From the NCBI RefSeq assembly GCF_038235435.1, contig NZ_CP151275.1, forward strand, positions 4,216,001-4,280,000: 64,000 nucleotides of DNA. The letters run 5' to 3'. Under the pieces are notes generated by a model that had not been told where the DNA came from, made no database searches, and saw nothing but the letters and a program-made list of their open reading frames with translations. The stretch is from Niveibacterium sp. SC-1 (lineage in GTDB: Bacteria > Pseudomonadota > Gammaproteobacteria > Burkholderiales > Rhodocyclaceae). Positions within the stretch are counted from its first letter, which is position 1. Every line of letters begins with the position of its first letter. Made by a program: the position numbers and the translations under genes. Below are positions 16,658 through 24,882 of this stretch, one piece after another.

Positions 16658-17669
16658 CCGCCTCGACAAGCCCGTCGAAACAGGTTGCGGTGTCCAGCAC
16701 CCGCGCATCGTCCGACCAGTTGCGCAGCCCCAGGATGCGCTCGCCCAGCATGCTGAGCTCGGCACGCCCGTAGCGGGTCTGCTCCCAGTTGCGCGGGTCG
16801 CCCGGGAAGGCGAAGCCGCGGGTCGGCTCGCGCCGATACCAGCTGCGGATGCGGCCGTCGCGCAGGGCGAGGTTGCGTTCGTCCGCCGGCGTGAAGGAGA
16901 TGTACTGCGCCAGGCGCACCTTGTCCTGCGAGGTGTTGGGACGGATGCCGTGGGCCAGAAGACTATTGAAGATCAGCAGTTCGCCCGCTTTCATCGGGAT
17001 GAAGGTCAGCGGGTACTCCATGGTCTCCATGTCGGGCCGCCAGGGGTTGCGGTCCGCCGGTGCGCGCTGGCGCCATTCGACGAAGTTCTTGAAGAGTTCG
17101 GGGATGCACTGGAAGCCGCCGGTCTCCTCGCTGGTATCGGAGAGGGCCAGCACGCCCTGCACGTTGATCGGCAACGGGTCCAGCGTGGTGTCCGCATCCC
17201 AGTGGATGAAACCACCGAAGGGGCGGCCGGCACGATTGGGCGTATTGAGGTTGGCGCGGTCCAGGGTCACCCACAGCGCTTCCTCGTCCCAGATGTCGAC
17301 GAAGGCGTCGTAGACCCGCTGCGTCTGGCGGTTCGCCCATAGCCGCGGATGCTGGTAGGTCTCCACCATGCCGGTGTTGTTGAGCTCCTTCATCTCGTGG
17401 TCGCGCGCCTGCGGCCGGCTCCAGCTCGCCGGGTCGCGCGGGTCCATCTCCTGGAACTCCCACAGGTAGTCCACCGTGGCCTTCACCGCCTCGGGCGAGA
17501 CTGCGTCCTTCACGATCACGTAGCCGTAGGTCTGCCAGTGCGCGAAATCCGCCCCGGACAGCACGCGCAGCGGCCGCGTCTTCTTCAACTCGCGCAGTTG
17601 CGTGCGATCCACATAGGCCACGGAAGGGTTGCCGGGCCGCTTGTCTCCGTAGCGGTAACGGTCGTTCAT
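16653..17669 (-). CDS. Phytanoyl-CoA dioxygenase (PhyH) family protein
   Basis: A 338-residue Fe(II)/2-oxoglutarate oxygenase-like protein. GGFIHWDAD carries the HxD iron ligands, and LLAHGIRPNTSQDKVRLAQY carries the distal His and the Arg that binds 2-oxoglutarate. The ATG at 17669 has a GGAG-type ribosome site on this strand. The stop codon lies in the target duplication of the adjacent IS, which regenerated it exactly, so the gene is intact. It is divergent from an AraC regulator (132 bp apart), which may control it. The substrate is unknown; members of the family hydroxylate lipids, amino acids and small secondary metabolites. Confidence 0.85.
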   Translation of the reverse strand: MNDRYRYGDKRPGNPSVAYVDRTQLRELKKTRPLRVLSGADFAHWQTYGYVIVKDAVSPEAVKATVDYLWEFQEMDPRDPASWSRPQARDHEMKELNNTGMVETYQHPRLWANRQTQRVYDAFVDIWDEEALWVTLDRANLNTPNRAGRPFGGFIHWDADTTLDPLPINVQGVLALSDTSEETGGFQCIPELFKNFVEWRQRAPADRNPWRPDMETMEYPLTFIPMKAGELLIFNSLLAHGIRPNTSQDKVRLAQYISFTPADERNLALRDGRIRSWYRREPTRGFAFPGDPRNWEQTRYGRAELSMLGERILGLRNWSDDARVLDTATCFDGLVEAD

Positions 17670-17801
17670 GTTCGCTCTCCTCGGCCTCGGGGCCTTTGTC
17701 TTCGGGGTGAGCGGATTCTTGGCGGGGCGCGTCGGAGGGATTGCGTCTGGCCTGACCGGGATTGATACTGGAATGACCAACCCGGCGAGCCCCGCGTCAG
17801 C

Positions 17802-18662
17802 ATGCGCCCACAGTTCGAACACGTCCGCACCCCGCAGGAGGCCTCCTGGGCCTTGCTCTGGCGCGAGCTGCCGGCGATTCCTTTCGAATGGCACTACCAC
17901 CCCGAATTCGAGCTGACGCTCACGCTCAACGGCCGTGGCCAGCGCTTCGTCGGCGACGACGTGGGGGCCTTCGACGACGGCGATCTCGTCCTGGTCGGCC
18001 CGCGCCTGCCGCACACCTGGTTCGCGCGTGAGCGGCTCGACGCGGCACAACCGATGCTCGCCATCGTCCTGTGGTTCTCGCAGGACTGGGTGGAGAAGCT
18101 CGCCGGAGACTTCGCCGAACTCGGCGGCGTCGCCCGCCTGATGCGGCGTGCGGGCCGTGGCCTGGTTTTCTCGGAAGACTGCGCCCGCTACGTCCGCAGC
18201 CATGCCTGCTTGCTGCGCGACCTGACGCCGGCCCAGCGCCTGCCGCGGGTACTGGACATGCTGGTCGCCCTGAGCGCCGACAGCGCGGCGCGGCCGCTCG
18301 CCTCGGCGCACTTCGGCGCGGGGCCCGCGCCGGATGCGCATAACGAACGGCTCGCCCGCGTGCTCGACAGCCTGCACGGCAGCTTCAACCAGCCGGTCGA
18401 GGTCGCCCAGCTGGCGCAACGCGCGGCGCTCTCGGTCGGCGCCTTCCATCGCTTCTTCAGGCGTCATCTGCAGATGACGGTGACCGAGTACGTGGCGCAG
18501 CTACGGATCGGCCGAGCCTCCCAACAACTGATCGACACCGACAAGCCGATCGGCGTCATTGCTGCCGACGTCGGCTACGCCAACCTCGCGCACTTCAACC
18601 GCCAGTTCCGCGCCATCCGTGGCGAGACACCGCGCGCCTTCCGCAGCGGCCACCGGCGCTGA
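17802..18662 (+). CDS. AraC-family transcriptional regulator
   Basis: A 286-residue regulator with an N-terminal cupin-like sensor (about 25-110, WHYHPEFELTLTLNGRGQRFVGD) and a C-terminal pair of helix-turn-helix motifs (about 185-283, VEVAQLAQRAALSVGAFHRFFRRH and IGVIAADVGYANLAHFNRQFRAIRGETP). The divergent position next to the PhyH-like gene suggests that gene as a target. The inducer is unknown. It converges on the LapA-like gene with 12 bp between stops. Confidence 0.9.
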   Translation: MRPQFEHVRTPQEASWALLWRELPAIPFEWHYHPEFELTLTLNGRGQRFVGDDVGAFDDGDLVLVGPRLPHTWFARERLDAAQPMLAIVLWFSQDWVEKLAGDFAELGGVARLMRRAGRGLVFSEDCARYVRSHACLLRDLTPAQRLPRVLDMLVALSADSAARPLASAHFGAGPAPDAHNERLARVLDSLHGSFNQPVEVAQLAQRAALSVGAFHRFFRRHLQMTVTEYVAQLRIGRASQQLIDTDKPIGVIAADVGYANLAHFNRQFRAIRGETPRAFRSGHRR

Positions 18663-18674
18663 GGCAATACGGCC

Positions 18675-19136
18675 TCAGGCGAGCGGCGCGGCGCGGCCGA
18701 GCGCCCGGTCGAGCTTGTCGTCGATCTCGCCCAGGTGGGCATAGAGCCCGTTGAAGCGGCTGCCCTCCTCCTCGTCGAGCGAACGCCCCAGCGCCGCGAT
18801 GCGCTCGCCCAGCGCCGCCGTTTCGGTCTTCACCACGGCTTCCAGGCTGGCGATTCGCGAAGCCTCCGCCTGATCGGCGATCAGCCTTTGCTCGCGCAGC
18901 TCCTTGTCCATGCGGCGCATATCCACCAGCAGACGCGTCTTGAGCGAGATCGCATAGACCGCGAAGACCACCGCCGCGACCACCAGGCAGCCGAGCAGGA
19001 CCAGGCCCAGCGGCAGCTCGGTGTTGAGCAGGAGCAGCGAGACGGGGACCGGCGTCACGATCGCCGACCAGTTCGCCAGGACGAAGGCGATGAACAGCAG
19101 TGCCAGCAGAACCAGCACGATCAGGGTGATACCCAT
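18675..19136 (-). CDS. LapA (DUF1049) domain membrane protein
   Basis: A 153-residue protein with two membrane helices (about 3-20 and 40-62) and a C-terminal coiled-coil of about 80 residues. The N-terminus MGITLIVLVLLALLFIAFVLANWSAIVTPVPVSLLL has the usual LapA pattern of a short hydrophobic hairpin. In E. coli LapA acts with LapB in lipopolysaccharide assembly, but many homologues are uncharacterised. No lapB is next to it here. GGGAG precedes the ATG at 19136. uvrD lies upstream on the same strand, 88 bp away. Confidence 0.75.
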   Translation of the reverse strand: MGITLIVLVLLALLFIAFVLANWSAIVTPVPVSLLLLNTELPLGLVLLGCLVVAAVVFAVYAISLKTRLLVDMRRMDKELREQRLIADQAEASRIASLEAVVKTETAALGERIAALGRSLDEEEGSRFNGLYAHLGEIDDKLDRALGRAAPLA

Positions 19137-19224
19137 GTTCTTCTCCCAGGCAGACGGCCCTTGGCGGCCGTCTCTCCGACCCACGGGCGCGCAGGAAATT
19201 CCCGTCGCCCCGGCTCGGGGGCGC

Positions 19225-21381
19225 TCAGGCCGCTTCGAGCTTGGCCATCGCCAGCATCAGCCACTTCATGCCGGAGGGGCCGAAGTTGATCTGCACGCGG
19301 GCGTCCGCGCCGCTGCCTTCGGCCGCGACGATCACGCCCTGACCGAACTTGGCATGGGCTACGAGCTGGCCGACGCGAAAACCCCCGAGGTCGCGCGAGA
19401 CCGAGGCCACCGGACGGGGTGCCGACGTGTTGGCCGGCCGCGGATCGTAGTAGCGCGCCGGCGCGGACTGCACCCGCGGGGTGAGCCACTTGATCAACGG
19501 CACCGGGATCTCCTCGATAAAGCGCGACTTCATCGAGTAGCGCGTCTGGCCGTGCAGCATCCGGCTTTGTGCCAGCGAGAGGTAGAGCCGCTTGCGCGCC
19601 CGCGTCACCGCCACGTACATCAGGCGGCGCTCCTCTTCGAGCCCGTCCGGCTCGTTGATGCTGTTCTCGTGCGGGCACAGGCCCTCTTCCAGGCCGGAGA
19701 GGAAGACCACGTCGAACTCCAGGCCCTTGGCGGCGTGAACCGTCATGAGTTGCACGGCGTCCTGGCCGGCGTCGGCCTGGTGGTCGCCCGCCTCCAGGGA
19801 GGCGTGGGCGAGGAAGCCGGCGAGCGTGGGGTCCTCCGCTTCGCTGATGAAGTTCGCACCCGCGCTCACCAGTTCGGCGAGGTTGGCGAGGCGGTCTTCG
19901 CCTTCGCGCTCGGTCTCGTAATGGCCACGCAGGCCGGAGCGCTCCAGCACATGGTCGATGATCTCAGGCAGCGGCAGCTTTTCGGTCTCGTTGCGCAGGT
20001 CTTCGACCAAGCGCACGAACACGGCGAGCGACTGACCCGCGCGACCGGAGAGATGCGGCACACCGGCGTAGAGGCTGGTGTTGTAGGCGCGCGCCGAATC
20101 GGCCAGCGCCTCTAGCGAACGGGCGCCGATGCCTCGCGTGGGGAAATTCACCACCCGCATGAAGGCGGTGTCGTCGTCCGGATTGGCAATAAGCCGCAGG
20201 TAGGCGAGCGCATGCTTGATTTCCTGACGCTCGAAGAAGCGCAGGCCGCCATACACACGGTAGGGAATGCCGGTGGAGAAGAGCTGGTGTTCCAGCACCC
20301 GCGACTGCGCGTTGCTGCGATAGAGCAGCGCGATGTCCGAGCGCGCCTCGCCGTCGCGCACGAGGGACTGGATCTCCTCGACGATCCAGCGTGCTTCATC
20401 GGCGTCCGACGGCGCCTCGTACAGCCGGATCGGCTCGCCCGCGCCGGCCTCGGTCCACAGGTTCTTGCCCAGGCGCTTGCTGTTGTTGGCGATGATCGCG
20501 TTGGCCGCGTCGAGGATGTTGCCGTGGGAACGGTAGTTTTGCTCCAGGCGGATCACGTTGGCGACGCGGAACTCACGTTCGAAGTCGCGCATGTTGCCGA
20601 CCTCGGCGCCGCGGAAGGCGTAGATCGACTGGTCGTCGTCGCCCACCGCGAAGACCGCCGCCGGCTCCGCCGTGCCATGGCCGGCGAGCAGCTTGAGCCA
20701 GAGGTACTGCAGCTTGTTCGTATCCTGGAACTCGTCGACCAGGATGTGGCGGAAGCGCGACTGGTAGTGAAGGCGCAGCGGCTCGTTACGCGAGAGCAGC
20801 TCATAGGCGCGCAGCAAGAGTTCGGCGAAGTCGACCACACCCTCACGCTGGCACTGCAGCTCGTACTCCTGGTAGAGCGCCGCACGCTTCTTGGTCCATT
20901 CGTCCCAGGCCTCGACGTCGTTCGGTCGCAGCCCGGCTTCCTTGTTGCCGTTGATGAAGTGCTGCAGATCGCGCGGCGGGTACTTCTCGTCGTCGACATT
21001 GGCGGCCTTCATCATCCGCTTGATCGCGGCGAGCTGGTCGGCCGAATCCAGGATCTGGAAGCTCTGCGGCAGCGCCGCCTCTCGGTAGTGCGCACGCAGG
21101 AAGCGGTTGCAGAGGCCGTGGAAGGTGCCGATCCACATGCCGCGCGGGTTGATCGGCAACATCGCCGATAGCCGCGTCATCATTTCCTTGGCCGCCTTGT
21201 TGGTGAAGGTTACGGCCAGCACGCTGTGCGGGCTCGCCTGGCCGCTAGAGACCAGCCACGCGATGCGCGTGGTGAGCACCCGCGTCTTGCCCGAACCGGC
21301 GCCGGCAAGGATCAAGGCCGCCTGAGGCGGCAGGGTGACGGCGGCGAGTTGTTCGGGATTGAGATTGTCGAGCAGGGACAT
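19225..21381 (-). CDS. uvrD: DNA helicase II UvrD
   Basis: A 718-residue superfamily 1A 3'-5' helicase of nucleotide-excision and mismatch repair. Motifs in order are ILAGAGSGKTRVLTTRI (Walker A, near residue 24), GTFHGLCNRFLR (Ia/Ib), VDEFQDTNKLQYLWL (Walker B), VGDDDQSIYAFRGA (III), EQNYRSHGNIL (IV), VQLMTVHAAKGLEFDVVFL (V) and EERRLMYVAVTRARKRLYL (VI). A C-terminal Tudor-like domain (about 668-718, GQLVAHAKFGQGVIV) is the usual RNA-polymerase-binding end. The ATG at 21381 gives the family N-terminus MSLLDNLNPEQL; an open stretch further upstream is not conserved. Confidence 0.96.
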   Translation of the reverse strand: MSLLDNLNPEQLAAVTLPPQAALILAGAGSGKTRVLTTRIAWLVSSGQASPHSVLAVTFTNKAAKEMMTRLSAMLPINPRGMWIGTFHGLCNRFLRAHYREAALPQSFQILDSADQLAAIKRMMKAANVDDEKYPPRDLQHFINGNKEAGLRPNDVEAWDEWTKKRAALYQEYELQCQREGVVDFAELLLRAYELLSRNEPLRLHYQSRFRHILVDEFQDTNKLQYLWLKLLAGHGTAEPAAVFAVGDDDQSIYAFRGAEVGNMRDFEREFRVANVIRLEQNYRSHGNILDAANAIIANNSKRLGKNLWTEAGAGEPIRLYEAPSDADEARWIVEEIQSLVRDGEARSDIALLYRSNAQSRVLEHQLFSTGIPYRVYGGLRFFERQEIKHALAYLRLIANPDDDTAFMRVVNFPTRGIGARSLEALADSARAYNTSLYAGVPHLSGRAGQSLAVFVRLVEDLRNETEKLPLPEIIDHVLERSGLRGHYETEREGEDRLANLAELVSAGANFISEAEDPTLAGFLAHASLEAGDHQADAGQDAVQLMTVHAAKGLEFDVVFLSGLEEGLCPHENSINEPDGLEEERRLMYVAVTRARKRLYLSLAQSRMLHGQTRYSMKSRFIEEIPVPLIKWLTPRVQSAPARYYDPRPANTSAPRPVASVSRDLGGFRVGQLVAHAKFGQGVIVAAEGSGADARVQINFGPSGMKWLMLAMAKLEAA

Positions 21382-21478
21382 GGCGGCGCGGGCGGCGGGC
21401 AGGACCCGCGGAAAGACGGCAGACCGCAATTGTACCGGGCCGCCCAACCCTGCCCCGGGGCGACGGGAGCCGCGCCGC

Positions 21479-24325
21479 TCAGGACCGCAGGAAGCGTTCC
21501 GCGAAGGCCTCGGCCGGGATCGGCGGGCTGACGAGGAAACCCTGGAAGTACTCGCAGGCCCGCTCCCGCAGGAAACCAAGCTGCGCCTCGGTCTCCACCC
21601 CTTCGGCCAGCACGCTGAGCTTGAGGTTGCGCGCCATCGCGATGATGGTGCTGGCGAGCTGGCAACTGCGCGTGTCGTCCGGAATGCTGTGGATGAAGCT
21701 ACGGTCGATCTTGAGCTTATCCACCGGCAGGCGGGTGAGATAGGAAAGACTGGAATAGCCCGTGCCGAAGTCGTCGATGGAAAGCCGCACGCCACGTCGG
21801 CGCAGCCCGGCGAGGATAGGCTCGACCACCTCGAAGCGCTCCATCAGGCCCGACTCCGTGATCTCCAGCTCCAGCCGCTCGGGTGCGAAACCGGTCTCCT
21901 CCAGCACGCGGGCAACGCGCTCCTCCAGCCCACCGCGGTGGATCTCCTGCACCGAGATGTTGACCGCCAGCGTCGGCAGCGACAGGCCCTGGGCGATCCA
22001 TTCCTGCGCCTGGCTGGTCGCCCGCCGCAATACCCATTCGCCTACGGTGACGATCAGCCCGGTCTCCTCGACCAGGGGAATGAACACAGCCGGACTCACC
22101 GGGTCGGCGCCGGGCGGAATCCAGCGCAGCAGTGCCTCAGCGCCAATCACTTTGCGATCGTCGGCGCGCAACAGGGGCTGGTACCAGACGGCGAACTCTT
22201 CGTGCTCCAGTGCGTGGCGGATGCGCGTCTCCATCATCAGCCGCGCGTTCGCCGCAGAGGTCAGCGCCTCGGTGTAGAAGCGATAGGCATTGCGCCCCGC
22301 GCGCTTGGCGAGATGCATGGCCGCGTCGGCGTCGCGGATCAGCTCGGCGGCCTCGCGGCTGTCATCCGGCAGCATGCTGATGCCGATGCTCGCCGTCATG
22401 AAGACTTCGTTGCCATCGGGCAGGAGCAAGGGGTGCTCCATCCCGGCGAGCAGGCTCTCCGCCACCCGCGCGGCCTCCTGCGGGTTGTCCACATGCTCGA
22501 CGATGACCAGGAATTCATCGCCGCCCAGGCGCCCCAGCGTGTCCTTGGGATGCAGGATCTGGCGCATGCGGTTGGCACTCTGGCGCAGCACCGCGTCGCC
22601 CGCCGAATGGCCCAGACCTTCGTTCACCGTCTTGAAGCGGTCCAGGTCGATCAGCAGCACACCCACCCGCTCCTGATGGCGCTCCGCGCTGGCCGTGGCG
22701 TCCTGCAGCAGCGAGGTGAGCATCCTGCGGTTGGGGAGTTCGGTCAGCGAGTCGTAGTTGGCGAGACGCTCCAGCCGCGCCTCGGTCTGCTTCAGACGCG
22801 AGATGTCCGAGAACACCGCCATGTAGTGGCTGATGCTGCCCTGGCCGTCGCTCACCGCGGTGATCGAGGTCCATTGCGGATACAGCTCGCCGTTGCGGCG
22901 CCGGTTCCAGAGCTCGCCCTGCCAGATCTGGCGCTGCCCCAGTTCGGTCCACAGGCTCTTGTAGAACTCCGGCCTGTGCAGGCCCGAGCGCAGGATGCGC
23001 GGGGTCTGGCCCAGGGCCTCGGCCTCGGCGAAACCGGTGATCGCGGAGAAGGCGCGATTGACCCAGACGATGTGCCCGTTGCGATCGGTCATCATCACGC
23101 CGTCTCGCGTGCCCTCCAGCGCGGCGCCCAGAAGTCGCGTGCGCTCCTCCACCGCGCGCGACTGCGTGATGTCGAGCCAGGTCCCCACCACCTCGGTCTC
23201 GCCCTGCGCATTGCGCGCGCAACGCAACTCGTCGCGGACCCAACGCTCGCTGCCGTCGGGCATCGCCATGCGGTAGACCGAGACGACCTGATCCTGCTGC
23301 AGGACCCGCGCACGCTCTTCGCGCATCCGCTCCAGGTCGTCCGGATGCACGCGGGACAGCCAGGCGCCTTCGCGTTGCAGGACAGCCGCAGGCTGGCCGA
23401 GCACACGTTCGACATTGCTGCTGATCCAGCGCATCTGTGTCACGCCGTCCGTGGGCACGGCCGAGTAGATCACCGCCGGGCTGCCCGCGATCATCCGTTC
23501 GACCTGGCGGCTCGCCTCGATCAGGCGCGCGTCGCGCCAGGCGGCATAGAGCACCGCAGGCAGTTCGCCCAGGTAGTCGTTGTGCTTGGTGACGTAGTCG
23601 GCCACGCCCAGGCGCAGGGCCTGCGCCGCGACCTCCGCGTCCCCCTGACCGGTGACGACCACGATGGGCAGCTGCAGATGCAGCTCGTCGCGGATCTGCT
23701 TGACCAGCTCCAGCGCATTGAGGCCCGGCAGCTGGTAGTCCAGCAGGATCAGGTCGCACTCGTCGGAAGGATTGGCGGAGCGGTTGAAGCGCTCGATCAG
23801 GTCCTCGCCCCGCGCAAGCACGTCGATGAGGATGCTCGGCGCATGCTCGGCCATGAAGCGCCGCGTGAGGCCGGCATCGAAGCTGCTGGGTTCGACATAG
23901 AGCACCCGCAGGATCCGGCCGCGCACGCCCGCTTCCTCGCGATGACGCGCGAAGGCCTCGTCCAGGGCCTGCGGCAGCCGGCGCAGGTAGTCGCCGTGCT
24001 TGACCAGGAAATCATCGGCGCCCGCCCGCACCGCGGCCACGGCGGACTCGTGGTCGCCACTGCCGGTGAGCATCACGAAGGCGGCGTCGTAGGCCTGGGA
24101 GCGCAGGCCGGCGAGGAACTCAAGGCCCGTGCCGTCCGGCAGCGAGAGGTCGCTCAGGATGAGTTCGAAGGTGGGCGCCTCGGCGGTCAGCGCGCGTGCC
24201 GCCGCGATCGTGCGGGCAACCGTGAGCTGCCAGTGCGATCCGGCGAGCGCTCGCATGGCGAGGTCTGCATCGATGCGGTTGTCCTCGAGATACAGGAGTC
24301 TCATGGGCCGGCCACGTTCAGACAT
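21479..24325 (-). CDS. Two-REC, two-PAS GGDEF-EAL signalling protein
   Basis: A 948-residue cytoplasmic c-di-GMP protein with no membrane helix. Domain order is REC1 (about 9-125, phospho-acceptor in LSDLSLPDG), REC2 (about 140-265, LLDYQLPGLNA), PAS (about 275-400), PAS/PAC (about 405-525), GGDEF (about 535-690, intact RLGGDEF near 598) and EAL (about 705-945, intact GAEALLRW near 730, with DDFGTGYSSLSYL and KIDRSFI). Both catalytic motifs are intact, so it could make or break c-di-GMP. It lies 128 bp downstream of a response regulator and its kinase, probably one module. The start could be GTG 24328, ATG 24325 or ATG 24304. Confidence 0.9.
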   Translation of the reverse strand: MSERGRPMRLLYLEDNRIDADLAMRALAGSHWQLTVARTIAAARALTAEAPTFELILSDLSLPDGTGLEFLAGLRSQAYDAAFVMLTGSGDHESAVAAVRAGADDFLVKHGDYLRRLPQALDEAFARHREEAGVRGRILRVLYVEPSSFDAGLTRRFMAEHAPSILIDVLARGEDLIERFNRSANPSDECDLILLDYQLPGLNALELVKQIRDELHLQLPIVVVTGQGDAEVAAQALRLGVADYVTKHNDYLGELPAVLYAAWRDARLIEASRQVERMIAGSPAVIYSAVPTDGVTQMRWISSNVERVLGQPAAVLQREGAWLSRVHPDDLERMREERARVLQQDQVVSVYRMAMPDGSERWVRDELRCARNAQGETEVVGTWLDITQSRAVEERTRLLGAALEGTRDGVMMTDRNGHIVWVNRAFSAITGFAEAEALGQTPRILRSGLHRPEFYKSLWTELGQRQIWQGELWNRRRNGELYPQWTSITAVSDGQGSISHYMAVFSDISRLKQTEARLERLANYDSLTELPNRRMLTSLLQDATASAERHQERVGVLLIDLDRFKTVNEGLGHSAGDAVLRQSANRMRQILHPKDTLGRLGGDEFLVIVEHVDNPQEAARVAESLLAGMEHPLLLPDGNEVFMTASIGISMLPDDSREAAELIRDADAAMHLAKRAGRNAYRFYTEALTSAANARLMMETRIRHALEHEEFAVWYQPLLRADDRKVIGAEALLRWIPPGADPVSPAVFIPLVEETGLIVTVGEWVLRRATSQAQEWIAQGLSLPTLAVNISVQEIHRGGLEERVARVLEETGFAPERLELEITESGLMERFEVVEPILAGLRRRGVRLSIDDFGTGYSSLSYLTRLPVDKLKIDRSFIHSIPDDTRSCQLASTIIAMARNLKLSVLAEGVETEAQLGFLRERACEYFQGFLVSPPIPAEAFAERFLRS

Positions 24326-24453
24326 CACTTCAAGATAACGGCATACACGGGATCTGCCTGGATCTTCCGCGCTCGGGCTTGCGCTATTTCACGCACGCAT
24401 CCGCCAGAGCAAGCAGGGACAGGCCGAGCGCGGCCCGATGACGCGACGGACAG

Positions 24454-24882
24454 CTAGACGGGGCGGTTGAGCCTGCACCAGTAACGCTCGATATGCGCCG
24501 CCACGTCGGCAAAAGCCTCGGCCTGCACCGGCTTCACCACAAAGGAATTCGCGCCGGCGCGATAGGCCTCGTCGGCGTCGGAATCCTGCGAGGAGGTGCT
24601 CAGGATCACCACCGGGATCAGCCTCGCCGCGGGGTGCGCGCGGAACGCCTTCAACACTTCGATGCCGTTGACCCGCGGGAGGTTCAGGTCAAGCAGCACG
24701 ACCAGCGGCTTCGGTTCGCCCGCCTCCCATCTTGCGAGCCAGGCCAGCGCGGCTTCGCCGTCGCGCGCCAGATGCACCGGATGGGTCGCCAGAAGGGGAC
24801 GCAGGGCACGCATCGTGAGGTCCGCATCGAGCGGATTGTCCTCGACCAGGAGCACCGGACGCCCGATCAGGCAGGGTTCCAC
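24454..24882 (-). CDS. Single-domain response regulator (Rcp1-like)
   Basis: A 142-residue receiver-only protein. LLVEDNPLDADLTMRAL has the acidic pocket, VVLLDLNLPRVNGIEVL the phospho-acceptor Asp, LSTSSQD the switch Ser/Thr and VVKPVQ the conserved Lys. This subtype usually pairs with phytochrome-like kinases. The GTG at 24882 overlaps the end of the kinase gene by 16 bases and is preceded by GGAG inside that gene, so the two are coupled. Confidence 0.9.
   Translation of the reverse strand: MEPCLIGRPVLLVEDNPLDADLTMRALRPLLATHPVHLARDGEAALAWLARWEAGEPKPLVVLLDLNLPRVNGIEVLKAFRAHPAARLIPVVILSTSSQDSDADEAYRAGANSFVVKPVQAEAFADVAAHIERYWCRLNRPV

Noticed and set aside
21335..24457. Rightward open frame of about 1000 codons opposite the GGDEF-EAL gene
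   Set aside because: The minus strand carries intact receiver, PAS, GGDEF and EAL motifs; the antisense frame has none.
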